Positions 1 to 5,878 of a DNA stretch of 7,056 nucleotides are shown here, piece by piece. The position numbers and the translations under genes are program-made. Position 1 is the first letter of the stretch. Every line of letters starts with the position of its first letter. This DNA is from Gammaproteobacteria bacterium (lineage in GTDB: Bacteria; Pseudomonadota; Gammaproteobacteria; Steroidobacterales; Steroidobacteraceae). The notes under the pieces are model-generated. The model had not been told where the DNA came from and did not search any database. It saw only the letters and a program-made list of their open reading frames with translations. The stretch is taken from assembly GCA_010031985.1 (NCBI GenBank), contig RGYP01000094.1:1-7056 (forward strand), given 5' to 3'.

Positions 1-1
1 C

Positions 2-1609
2 ATGGCCAACACCGCAACCCACGAGCACGCGCACGACGATCACGACCATAAGCCGCACGGTCTCAAGCGCTGGCTCTACGCCACCAATCACAAGGACATC
101 GGCACGATGTACCTGGTGTTCGCCTGCGTGATGTTCTTCCTCGGCGGCAGCATGGCCCTCGTCATCCGCGCAGAACTCTTCCAGCCGGGTTTGCAGTTCG
201 TCGATCCGGGTTTCTTCAATTCGATGACCACCATGCACGCGCTGCTGATGATCTTCGGCGCCGTGATGCCCGCGTGGACTGGCTTAGCCAACTGGATGGT
301 GCCGATGCAGGTCGGCGCGCCCGACATGGCGCTGCCCCGCCTCAACAATTTCAGCTTCTGGTTGCTGCCGTTCGCATTCACGCTGCTGCTGCTGACCTTG
401 TTCGTCCCGGGCGGTTCGCCCGCCGGCGGCTGGACGCTCTATCCACCGCTCTCACTGCAGGCCGGTGACAGCTTTCCGCTCACCATCTTCGCGATTCACT
501 TGATGGGTATTTCGTCGATCCTCGGCGCCATCAACGTGGTCGTGACCATCCTCAACATGCGCGCCCCGGGCATGGGTCTGCTCAACATGCCGCTCTTCTG
601 CTGGACCTGGCTGATCACGGCCTACCTGCTGATCGCGGTGATGCCGGTGCTCGCGGGCGCCGTGACCATGCTGCTCACCGACCATTTCTTTGGTACGGCT
701 TTCTTCACCGCATCGGGCGGTGGTGACCCGGTGATGTTCCAACACATCTTCTGGTTCTTCGGTCACCCCGAGGTGTACATCCTCATCCTGCCGGCCTTCG
801 GCGTGGTGTCCGAGATCATTCCGACCTTCTCGCGCAAACCGCTGTTCGGCTACGAGTCGATGGTCTACGCCTCGGCCTCCATCGCCTTCCTGTCGTTCAT
901 CGTCTGGGCGCACCACATGTTCACCGTGGGCATGCCGCTGGCGGGGCAGTTGTTCTTCATGTTGTCGACGATGCTGATCGCCGTGCCGACCGGCGTCAAA
1001 GTCTTCAACTGGTGCGCCACGATGTGGAAAGGTTCGATCAGCTTCGAAACACCGATGCTGTTTGCGATCGCCTTCCTGTTCCTGTTCACCATCGGCGGTT
1101 TCTCGGGCTTGATGCTCGCGATCGTGCCGGCCGACTTCCAGTACCACGACAGCTACTTCGTCGTGGCGCACTTCCATTACGTGCTCGTGCCCGGTGCCGT
1201 GTTCGCCATCATGGCGGGCGTGTACTACTGGCTGCCGAAATGGACCGGCCGCATGTACAACGAAAAAGTGGGCAAGCTCCACTTCTGGTTGTCGACCATC
1301 GGCGTGAACGTGCTGTTCTTCCCGCAGCACTTCCTCGGTCTCGCCGGCATGCCGCGCCGTATTCCCGACTACTCCACGCAATTCGCCGACTGGAACATGG
1401 TGTCGTCGATCGGCGCATTCCTGTTTGGCTTCTCGCAACTGCTGTTCGTGTACGTCATCTGGAGTGCGGTGCGCTCGGGTGAAAAGGCGGCCGACCGCCC
1501 TTGGGAGGGTGCGCACGGTCTCGAGTGGGAACTGCCGACGCCGGCGCCGTACCACAGCTGGGACACGCCGCCCTCGCAGGGCGTGATCGCCAAGGGTTCG
1601 ATGCACTGA
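2..1609 (+). CDS. ctaD: Cytochrome c oxidase subunit I (aa3 type)
   Basis: This is the catalytic heme-copper subunit of the aa3 terminal oxidase. It reduces O2 to water and pumps protons across the inner membrane. The 535 residues show the expected roughly 12 hydrophobic helices. Visible ligands are H79 (TMHALLM) and H392 for low-spin heme a, H390 for heme a3, and H255, H304 and H305 for CuB. Y259 in the HPEVY motif is the residue that cross-links to the CuB histidine. E257 in the same motif marks an A1-type proton-pumping oxidase. D108 with N115 forms the D-channel entrance, and K333 in PTGVKVFNW is the K-channel lysine. The N-terminus before the ATNHKDIG motif carries six histidines between residues 7 and 19. 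The ATG at 2 gives a normal family N-terminus, so the gene looks complete, although its ribosome binding site lies outside the window. ctaC is expected upstream. Confidence 0.98.
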   Translation: MANTATHEHAHDDHDHKPHGLKRWLYATNHKDIGTMYLVFACVMFFLGGSMALVIRAELFQPGLQFVDPGFFNSMTTMHALLMIFGAVMPAWTGLANWMVPMQVGAPDMALPRLNNFSFWLLPFAFTLLLLTLFVPGGSPAGGWTLYPPLSLQAGDSFPLTIFAIHLMGISSILGAINVVVTILNMRAPGMGLLNMPLFCWTWLITAYLLIAVMPVLAGAVTMLLTDHFFGTAFFTASGGGDPVMFQHIFWFFGHPEVYILILPAFGVVSEIIPTFSRKPLFGYESMVYASASIAFLSFIVWAHHMFTVGMPLAGQLFFMLSTMLIAVPTGVKVFNWCATMWKGSISFETPMLFAIAFLFLFTIGGFSGLMLAIVPADFQYHDSYFVVAHFHYVLVPGAVFAIMAGVYYWLPKWTGRMYNEKVGKLHFWLSTIGVNVLFFPQHFLGLAGMPRRIPDYSTQFADWNMVSSIGAFLFGFSQLLFVYVIWSAVRSGEKAADRPWEGAHGLEWELPTPAPYHSWDTPPSQGVIAKGSMH

Positions 1610-1634
1610 GCATCGGATAACGGAAGCCGCGCTC

Positions 1635-1763
1635 ATGGACCCGAACGCCGACGATGCCGATCGCGCACGACGCGTCAAGCGCTCTGCAATCGTGCTCGGT
1701 CTCGTGGCTTTCGGCTTCTACGCGGCATTCATCCTGATGTCTGTGCTCGGGTTGAGGCAGTGA
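1635..1763 (+). CDS. Cytochrome oxidase small assembly protein, 42 aa, single membrane helix
   Basis: This 42-residue ORF lies between ctaD and ctaG. It has an acidic start (MDPNADDADRA), a basic patch (RRVKR, residues 12-16) and one hydrophobic helix at about residues 18-40, ending LGLRQ. The basic residues before the helix predict a cytoplasmic N-terminus. Small proteins of this size and layout occur at this position in many beta- and gammaproteobacterial oxidase operons, where they are annotated as cytochrome oxidase small assembly protein. That name comes from position and form, and no catalytic motif is present. A GGAAG sequence at 1622-1626 lies 8 nt before the ATG as a ribosome binding site. 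The stop codon overlaps the ctaG start (GTGA, 1760-1763), which suggests translational coupling. Confidence in a real gene is good, but its molecular role is uncertain. Confidence 0.75.
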   Translation: MDPNADDADRARRVKRSAIVLGLVAFGFYAAFILMSVLGLRQ

Positions 1764-2311
1764 ACGATCGCGCGGACAGCAATCGACGTCTGACGCTGCG
1801 ACTGCTCGGTTTCGCAGCAGGCGCGTTCGCGTTCGGCTTCGCTCTGGTGCCGCTCTACGACGTGCTTTGCGACATCACGGGCGTCGGCAACCCCAAAGAT
1901 TTGCTGCGGGCTTCGACCGTGCAGGCCGTCGAACACGATGACTCGCGTCTGGTGACCGTCGAATTCGTGGCCGATCTGCCGTCGGTAGGCAACTGGGAGT
2001 TTCGCCCGGTGGTCACCGAAATGAAGGTGCATCCGGGTCGGCTGTACGAAGTCGACTACTTCGCGCACAACTTGACCGGTCGCGACACCGTGGCGCAGGC
2101 CGTGCCAAACATCGCCCCGAGCAAAGCGACGGGCTATTTCCGCAAGACTGAGTGTTTCTGCTTCGTGCCGCAAAAGTTCGCGAAGGGTGAACAGCGCGTC
2201 ATGCCGGTGCGTTTCGTGGTCGATCCGAACCTGCCGAAGAGCCTCGATCGACTCACGCTCTCCTACGTTTTCTACGACAACTCGACGCGGGTCGCCGCGC
2301 TGAAGGACTAA
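1760..2311 (+). CDS. ctaG: Cytochrome c oxidase assembly protein CtaG (Cox11), CuB copper chaperone
   Basis: CtaG/Cox11 delivers copper to the CuB centre of subunit I. The protein is 183 residues, normal for the family. It has a short basic N-terminus, one membrane helix at about residues 13-33 and a periplasmic immunoglobulin-like domain. The diagnostic copper motif ECFCF is at residues 131-135 (C132 and C134), and the third conserved cysteine, C37, follows the helix in PLYDVLCD. All three copper ligands are therefore present. The start is a GTG at 1760 that overlaps the stop of the preceding small gene. The GAGG at 1754-1757 is only 2 nt from it, and GGG at 1749-1751 is better spaced at 8 nt, so reinitiation after the small ORF is likely. 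The DUF2970 gene often found between ctaG and ctaE is absent, with only 4 nt between them. Confidence 0.97.
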   Translation: MNDRADSNRRLTLRLLGFAAGAFAFGFALVPLYDVLCDITGVGNPKDLLRASTVQAVEHDDSRLVTVEFVADLPSVGNWEFRPVVTEMKVHPGRLYEVDYFAHNLTGRDTVAQAVPNIAPSKATGYFRKTECFCFVPQKFAKGEQRVMPVRFVVDPNLPKSLDRLTLSYVFYDNSTRVAALKD

Positions 2312-2315
2312 GACC

Positions 2316-3209
2316 ATGGCCAATGCCCACGCCTCCGAACACGCCGCCGACAAATACTACGTGCCGCACTCGAGCCCGTGGCCGATCTACGGCTCGGCCA
2401 CCCTGTTCGTGTTCATGATCGGCCTCTGCGGCTGGCTCAACGAATGGTACGGGCCCTGGGTCTTCTCGATCGGCGTGCTGATGCTGGTCGGTTTGTTCGT
2501 CGGCTGGTTCGCGGTGGTCATCGGTGAACATCAGCGCGGCATGTACAACATGCAGGTCGACAAGTCGTTCCGCATGGGGATGATGTGGTTCATCTTCTCG
2601 GAAGTGATGTTCTTTGCCGCTTTCTTTGGTGCGCTCTTTTACGCCCGGCAACTGTCGGTGCCCTGGAGCGGTGGCGAGGGCGTGAAGATCTTCAACAAAT
2701 TGTTGCTGTTCCCGGACTACAGCGCGACCTGGCCTACCAACGGGCCGGCGGCGCTCGGCCCGCGCGAAGATGGCAGCTTCGAAGTGATTCCGGCCTTCGG
2801 CTTGCCGGCGATCAACACCGCCATACTGCTGCTCTCCGGCGTGACCATCACCATCGCGCATCATGCGCTCAAGGAAGGCAACCGCCGCATCCTCAACATT
2901 TTCCTTGCGGCGACTTTCCTGCTCGGCTTCCTGTTCGTCGGTCTGCAGGCCGAGGAATACATCCACGCCTACACCGAACTCGGTCTCACGCTCTCGACCG
3001 GAATCTACGGTTCGACATTCTTCATGTTGACCGGCTTCCACGGACTGCACGTGACGCTCGGAGCGATCATGCTGCTCGTCATCTGGTTCCGCACCATGAA
3101 GGGCCATTTCACGCCGCAGCGCCACTTCGGTTTCGAAGCGGTGGCCTGGTACTGGCACTTCGTCGACGTGGTGTGGCTCGGACTCTTCGTCTTCGTCTAC
3201 TGGGTCTGA
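2316..3209 (+). CDS. ctaE: Cytochrome c oxidase subunit III
   Basis: Subunit III binds lipid and stabilises subunit I. It helps keep proton uptake through the D channel going and contains no metal centre. The 297 residues form the usual seven-helix COX3 fold. Visible family signatures are FIFSEVMFFAAFF (92-104, with the conserved glutamate E96), the GFHGLHV motif at 240-246 and the C-terminal WYWHFVDVVW at 278-287. A loop of about 50 residues (roughly 111-163) after the SEVMFF helix is rich in Gly and Pro, as in proteobacterial homologues. An AAGGA at 2303-2307, inside the last codons of ctaG, precedes the ATG by 8 nt. The gene ends ...YWV-stop, and the stop region is duplicated directly behind it. 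The next gene is convergent, so this is the last gene of the first plus-strand block. Confidence 0.98.
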   Translation: MANAHASEHAADKYYVPHSSPWPIYGSATLFVFMIGLCGWLNEWYGPWVFSIGVLMLVGLFVGWFAVVIGEHQRGMYNMQVDKSFRMGMMWFIFSEVMFFAAFFGALFYARQLSVPWSGGEGVKIFNKLLLFPDYSATWPTNGPAALGPREDGSFEVIPAFGLPAINTAILLLSGVTITIAHHALKEGNRRILNIFLAATFLLGFLFVGLQAEEYIHAYTELGLTLSTGIYGSTFFMLTGFHGLHVTLGAIMLLVIWFRTMKGHFTPQRHFGFEAVAWYWHFVDVVWLGLFVFVYWV

Positions 3210-3231
3210 GACTTTTGGGTCTGAGACTTTT
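3202..3231 (+). repeat. Perfect 15-bp tandem duplication over the ctaE stop codon
   Basis: The 15-bp unit GGGTCTGAGACTTTT occurs twice without mismatch, at 3202-3216 and 3217-3231. The first copy covers the last codons and TGA of ctaE (3207-3209). Because 15 is a multiple of three, the second copy places another TGA (3222-3224) in the same frame. The duplication therefore leaves the protein unchanged and supplies a back-up stop. Replication slippage is the simplest origin. Confidence 0.95.
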
Positions 3232-3236
3232 CGAGC

Positions 3237-3255
3237 GGTCGCTGTTTCAGCGACC
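3237..3255. terminator. Hairpin between convergent ctaE and DUF2909 gene
   Basis: An 8-bp perfect inverted repeat, GGTCGCTG and CAGCGACC, flanks a 3-nt loop (3245-3247). It lies 27 nt after the ctaE stop and contains the stop codon of the minus-strand DUF2909 gene (complement of 3247-3249). No T-run follows the stem on either strand. It is therefore not a canonical Rho-independent terminator. A shared 3'-end hairpin that protects or partly terminates both transcripts is the likely role. Confidence 0.4.
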
Positions 3256-3459
3256 TGCGCCGAGCGGCTGAATGAGGCCGGCGGCCCAGGCCGCCATCAG
3301 CGCGAGAAAGAGGCCCACGGAAAGCGCGACGCGCAACGTCAGCGCACGGACCATTTTCTTCGAGTCACCCTTGTCCGTCATGAGATGGAACAGGGCTGAC
3401 CCGAGGCTGAACACGATGCCGAGCATCACCAGGCCAACAATGATTCTGAAGATTTCCAC
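3247..3459 (-). CDS. Twin transmembrane protein, DUF2909 family
   Basis: This is a 70-residue protein with two membrane helices (about residues 4-27 and 42-63) joined by a charged loop reading TDKGDSKKMVRALTLR. That loop followed by a second helix beginning VALSVGL is the pattern I associate with the DUF2909 twin-transmembrane family. The family is commonly found in opposite orientation between ctaE and surf1 in beta- and gammaproteobacteria. Its function is unknown, and the conserved place suggests an accessory role in oxidase assembly or stability. The start is a GTG (complement of 3457-3459), which gives the usual family N-terminal length. No clear Shine-Dalgarno precedes it. Its start is 18 bp from that of surf1 on the other strand, and its stop lies inside the hairpin at 3237-3255. 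Confidence 0.85.
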   Translation of the reverse strand: MEIFRIIVGLVMLGIVFSLGSALFHLMTDKGDSKKMVRALTLRVALSVGLFLALMAAWAAGLIQPLGAGR

Positions 3460-3477
3460 AGCCGTTAGTATAGAGCC
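3460..3477. promoter_or_regulatory. 18-bp divergent start region between DUF2909 gene and surf1, possible overlapping promoters
   Basis: The two start codons (GTG on each strand) are only 18 bp apart, so any promoters must extend into the coding regions. On the minus strand TATACT (complement of 3467-3472) matches the -10 consensus at 5 of 6 bases. A weak -35 (GTGATT, complement of 3489-3494) lies 16 bp upstream. On the plus strand TAGTAT (3466-3471) matches at 4 of 6. Either box would place the transcript start at or next to the start codon, implying leaderless mRNAs. Neither gene has a good ribosome binding site here, which agrees with this but does not prove it. Confidence 0.25.
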
Positions 3478-4221
3478 GTGCCGCTTCGAATCACCTTAGG
3501 CCGCAGGGTTTTTTGCGCGTCGTGGCTGATGACCGGCGGCACCGTGGTGCTGCTCGTGCTTTTCATCGGCCTCGGCCGCTGGCAGTGGGGTCGCGCCGAG
3601 TTCAAGCAGCGACTTGCCGATGACTTTGCGCGCAATGCGACGCTCGTGAGCGAGCTCGGCCTGCGACGCACGATCGAGTTGCCGCGATTTTCCAAGGTCG
3701 AAGTCGCCGGTGAATGGGATGGTTCGCGACAATTTTTGCTCGACAATCGCACGCGCGACGGTCGCGCAGGGTACGAGGTGCTGACACCGTTGCGGCTTGC
3801 CGATGGTCGCTGGTTGCTGGTGAATCGGGGTTGGGTGCCCTTCGGCGGCTATCGGGATCAACTGCCGGATGTGCATCTCGCAGCCGCCCGAGTCACGATT
3901 CGTGGTCTGCTGGACGAACTACCCCAGGCGGGTTTGGCCGGTGGTCGCGCGGCGCCCTCGACCGCGGGCACTTGGCCGCGGGTGACGGCGTATCCGCGGA
4001 TGGCGGAACTTGCGCAGGCGCTGTCGGTCGACTCGAGGCGCCTCGAATCGCGAGTCCTGCTGCTCGACGAACAGGCTGCCGCGGGTTTCCAGCGGGGCTG
4101 GAAGCCCTTCGTCAAAGGCCCGGAGCAAAACTGGTCCTATGCGATCCAGTGGTGGAGTTTCGCGATTCTGCTGCTGGTGCTTTACGTGGTGATGAACTTG
4201 AAGAAGCGGAGTGACGCATGA
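3478..4221 (+). CDS. surf1: SURF1 family heme A insertion factor for cytochrome oxidase
   Basis: SURF1 is an inner-membrane protein that helps place heme A into subunit I. The 247 residues show the family layout: an N-terminal helix (about 15-33) followed by GLGRWQWGR (31-39), a periplasmic domain with FLLDNRTRDGRAGYEVLTPL (86-105) and the strong WLLVNRGWVP motif (112-121), and a C-terminal helix (about 222-240) after NWSYAIQWW. An in-frame TAG at 3466-3468 rules out a longer form, so GTG 3478 is the first possible start. ATG 3529 (residue 18) would cut into the first helix and is less likely. No good ribosome binding site is seen. The histidine usually found just before the YAxQW motif is replaced, the local sequence being PEQNWSYAIQW. 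The stop overlaps the next ATG (ATGA, 4218-4221). Confidence 0.93.
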   Translation: MPLRITLGRRVFCASWLMTGGTVVLLVLFIGLGRWQWGRAEFKQRLADDFARNATLVSELGLRRTIELPRFSKVEVAGEWDGSRQFLLDNRTRDGRAGYEVLTPLRLADGRWLLVNRGWVPFGGYRDQLPDVHLAAARVTIRGLLDELPQAGLAGGRAAPSTAGTWPRVTAYPRMAELAQALSVDSRRLESRVLLLDEQAAAGFQRGWKPFVKGPEQNWSYAIQWWSFAILLLVLYVVMNLKKRSDA

Positions 4222-4826
4222 CGACGTCTGCCAACGACAAGCCCACGCAGACACAGGGACGAGGCGCTCTGATCGGTCTCGCGGCGCTCTTTTTCATTCC
4301 GCTGCTGGGCGCCTTCTGGTTGTACTACGCGGGCGGGTGGCGACCTGCGGGCAGTACCAACCACGGCGAACTCATCACACCAGCAAGGCCGCTGCCCACC
4401 GCTGCATTTTCATTGACCGACGGCCGTGCAGCTGCGACCGACTTGCTGCGCGGCAAGTGGACGCTGGTCTACATCGGCGATGGCCGTTGCGACGAAGCCT
4501 GCCGCAAGGCGCTGTGGACCATGCGTCAAACGAGGTTGCTGCTCGCCGAAGACATGGATCGCGTGCAGCGCGTGTTCGTCGCCGCCGATAATTGCTGTGA
4601 TCGCAACTTTCTCGCCAAGGAGCACCCGGGGCTAGCCACCATCACCCCCGCTGACGATTCGGTGAAGGCCTGGCTCGCAGAATTTCCGCAAACCACCCCG
4701 GCCAAAGAATTCATTTTCGTTGTTGACCCGCTCGGCAATCTCATGATGCGCTTCGACGTCACGCAAAACCCCAAGGGCTTGCTGCAAGATCTCGAAAAGC
4801 TGCTCAAGCTCTCACACATAGGCTGA
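4218..4826 (+). CDS. Membrane-anchored Sco-like thioredoxin-fold protein, probable cytochrome oxidase assembly factor
   Basis: This 202-residue protein has one N-terminal membrane helix (about 17-39) and a periplasmic domain resembling SCO1/SenC and thioredoxin folds. The strand-motif WTLVYIGDGRCDEACRKALW (81-100) holds a CxxxC pair (C91, C95), as in Sco proteins, and FVVDPLGNLMMRFD (167-180) matches the Sco beta-strand before the C-terminal helix. The histidine that Sco proteins carry several residues ahead of that strand is not visible (TTPAKEFIFVVDP). An extra vicinal pair, C126-C127, sits in ADNCCDRNF. Related genes occur between surf1 and ctaA in other proteobacterial oxidase operons and are usually left unnamed. 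A role in CuA or thiol maturation of subunit II is inferred from fold and position only. GGAG at 4208-4211 precedes the ATG by 6 nt, and the 4-nt overlap with surf1 suggests coupling. Confidence 0.85.
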   Translation: MTTSANDKPTQTQGRGALIGLAALFFIPLLGAFWLYYAGGWRPAGSTNHGELITPARPLPTAAFSLTDGRAAATDLLRGKWTLVYIGDGRCDEACRKALWTMRQTRLLLAEDMDRVQRVFVAADNCCDRNFLAKEHPGLATITPADDSVKAWLAEFPQTTPAKEFIFVVDPLGNLMMRFDVTQNPKGLLQDLEKLLKLSHIG

Positions 4827-4832
4827 TTCCCC

Positions 4833-5876
4833 ATGTCACAGTCGACGATTCCTTCCGGAGCAGTGGCGCTGCGCCGCCTCGCGCTCATCGGCATGCTGCT
4901 CTGCCTCGTGGTGGTGGTGCTCGGCGCGTGGGTCCGTTTGACCGATGCGGGACTCGGCTGCCCCGACTGGCCCGGCTGCTACGGTCACGTCACACCTGCC
5001 GGTGCAGAGCGCAACGAGGGAAAAATCGAGTCGTACTCGCCGGGCTGGGAATACGACTCCGGCAAAGCCTGGCGTGAAATGATCCACCGCTATGCAGCGA
5101 CAACGCTAGGCTTCGTGATCGTGTTGATTACCGCCATCGCCATTGCGTATCGACGTGAGCGACCGGTCGGTCTGCCCTTCGCTCTATCTTTGCTGACCGT
5201 GGTGCTGCTGCAAGGCGCGCTCGGCGCTTTCACGGTGTGGTGGTTGGTGAAACCCTTGGTGGTGGTGCTGCACCTCGTGGGGGGTCTCACCACCTTGAGT
5301 CTGCTGACTTGGCTGTGGCTGAGCATGCGTCGCGTCGGTCGCGTGGTGGTGCCCGCCGCCGCTGCCACAAAGATTTCAGCGCTGGACGGCGCGCGCAAGG
5401 CAGCCGTCGCCGCCACCGTCATCGTGGCCTTCCAGATCATGCTCGGCGGCTGGACCAGCAGCAATTACGCCGCAGTCGCCTGTCCGGACCTGCCGACCTG
5501 CCAGACTGAGTGGTGGCCCGATGGCATGGATTTCGACGAGGCCTTCGTGCTCTGGCGCGGTCTCGACATCAACTACACCGGCGGCGTGCTCGAACACCCG
5601 GCCCGCGTGGCCATCCACTTCACGCATCGCCTCGGGGCGATCATCGCCTCGCTCGCGGTGCTGCTCGCCGGCTGGCTCGCCATCCGCAATGCACCGACGA
5701 CGCTGGTGCGACGCGGTGGGCAATGGGCCATCGCGGCGCTCGGACTGCAATTGCTGATCGCGGTGTTCATGATCCTCAAGGCCTTCCCGCTGCCCCTGGC
5801 GGCAGGGCACAACGCCGGCGCAGCACTTTTGATCATGGCGCTGCTGTTGCTCAACCGACGCTTGCGCGAGGCCTGA
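4833..5876 (+). CDS. ctaA: Heme A synthase (CtaA/Cox15)
   Basis: CtaA oxidises the C8 methyl group of heme O to the formyl group of heme A, in the inner membrane. The 347 residues contain about eight helices arranged as two homologous four-helix halves. Conserved heme-binding histidines are visible at H85 (IHRYAAT), H147 (VLHLVGG), H265 (FTHRLGA) and H326 (AGHNAGA). Cysteine pairs occur in the periplasmic loop of each half: C43/C49 (GCPDWPGC) and C217/C223 (ACPDLPTC). The first helix ends in the family signature VRLTDAGLGCPDWP. The ATG lies 6 nt after the preceding stop, and only a weak AGG (4820-4822) is available as ribosome binding site, so it probably depends on coupling with the upstream gene. 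ctaB follows after 2 nt, and together the two make heme A from heme B. Confidence 0.96.
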   Translation: MSQSTIPSGAVALRRLALIGMLLCLVVVVLGAWVRLTDAGLGCPDWPGCYGHVTPAGAERNEGKIESYSPGWEYDSGKAWREMIHRYAATTLGFVIVLITAIAIAYRRERPVGLPFALSLLTVVLLQGALGAFTVWWLVKPLVVVLHLVGGLTTLSLLTWLWLSMRRVGRVVVPAAAATKISALDGARKAAVAATVIVAFQIMLGGWTSSNYAAVACPDLPTCQTEWWPDGMDFDEAFVLWRGLDINYTGGVLEHPARVAIHFTHRLGAIIASLAVLLAGWLAIRNAPTTLVRRGGQWAIAALGLQLLIAVFMILKAFPLPLAAGHNAGAALLIMALLLLNRRLREA

Positions 5877-5878
5877 AC

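Noticed and set aside
452..1678. Long minus-strand open frame (about 408 codons) antisense to ctaD
   Set aside because: The translation is rich in Arg, His, Glu and Asp with no domain or membrane pattern, as expected for the antisense of a GC-rich membrane protein gene. ctaD on the other strand is unmistakable.
2253..3158. Minus-strand open frame antisense to ctaE (about 301 codons)
   Set aside because: It has the same charged low-complexity composition and no recognisable family; it is a shadow of ctaE.
3280..3295. Perfect GC-rich inverted repeat GGCGGCC-CA-GGCCGCC
   Set aside because: It lies inside the DUF2909 coding region, where the symmetric codons for Ala-Ala-Trp-Ala-Ala explain it, and its loop is too short for a convincing hairpin.
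3509..3514. Run of six T near the start of surf1, possible terminator or frameshift site
   Set aside because: No stable stem precedes it and the surf1 frame is intact on both sides, so it is only a short homopolymer.
5230..5285. GGT/GTG-rich stretch in ctaA that looks like a short repeat
   Set aside because: It encodes a Val/Leu/Trp-rich helix segment (VWWLVKPLVVVLHLV); the repetition follows from codon use and is not a periodic repeat.
5510..5878. Upstream extension of the ctaB frame, suggesting a 425-residue protein
   Set aside because: The extra N-terminal part overlaps ctaA, is Arg/Ala-rich and lacks family similarity. ATG 5879 with a good ribosome binding site gives the normal 302-residue length.
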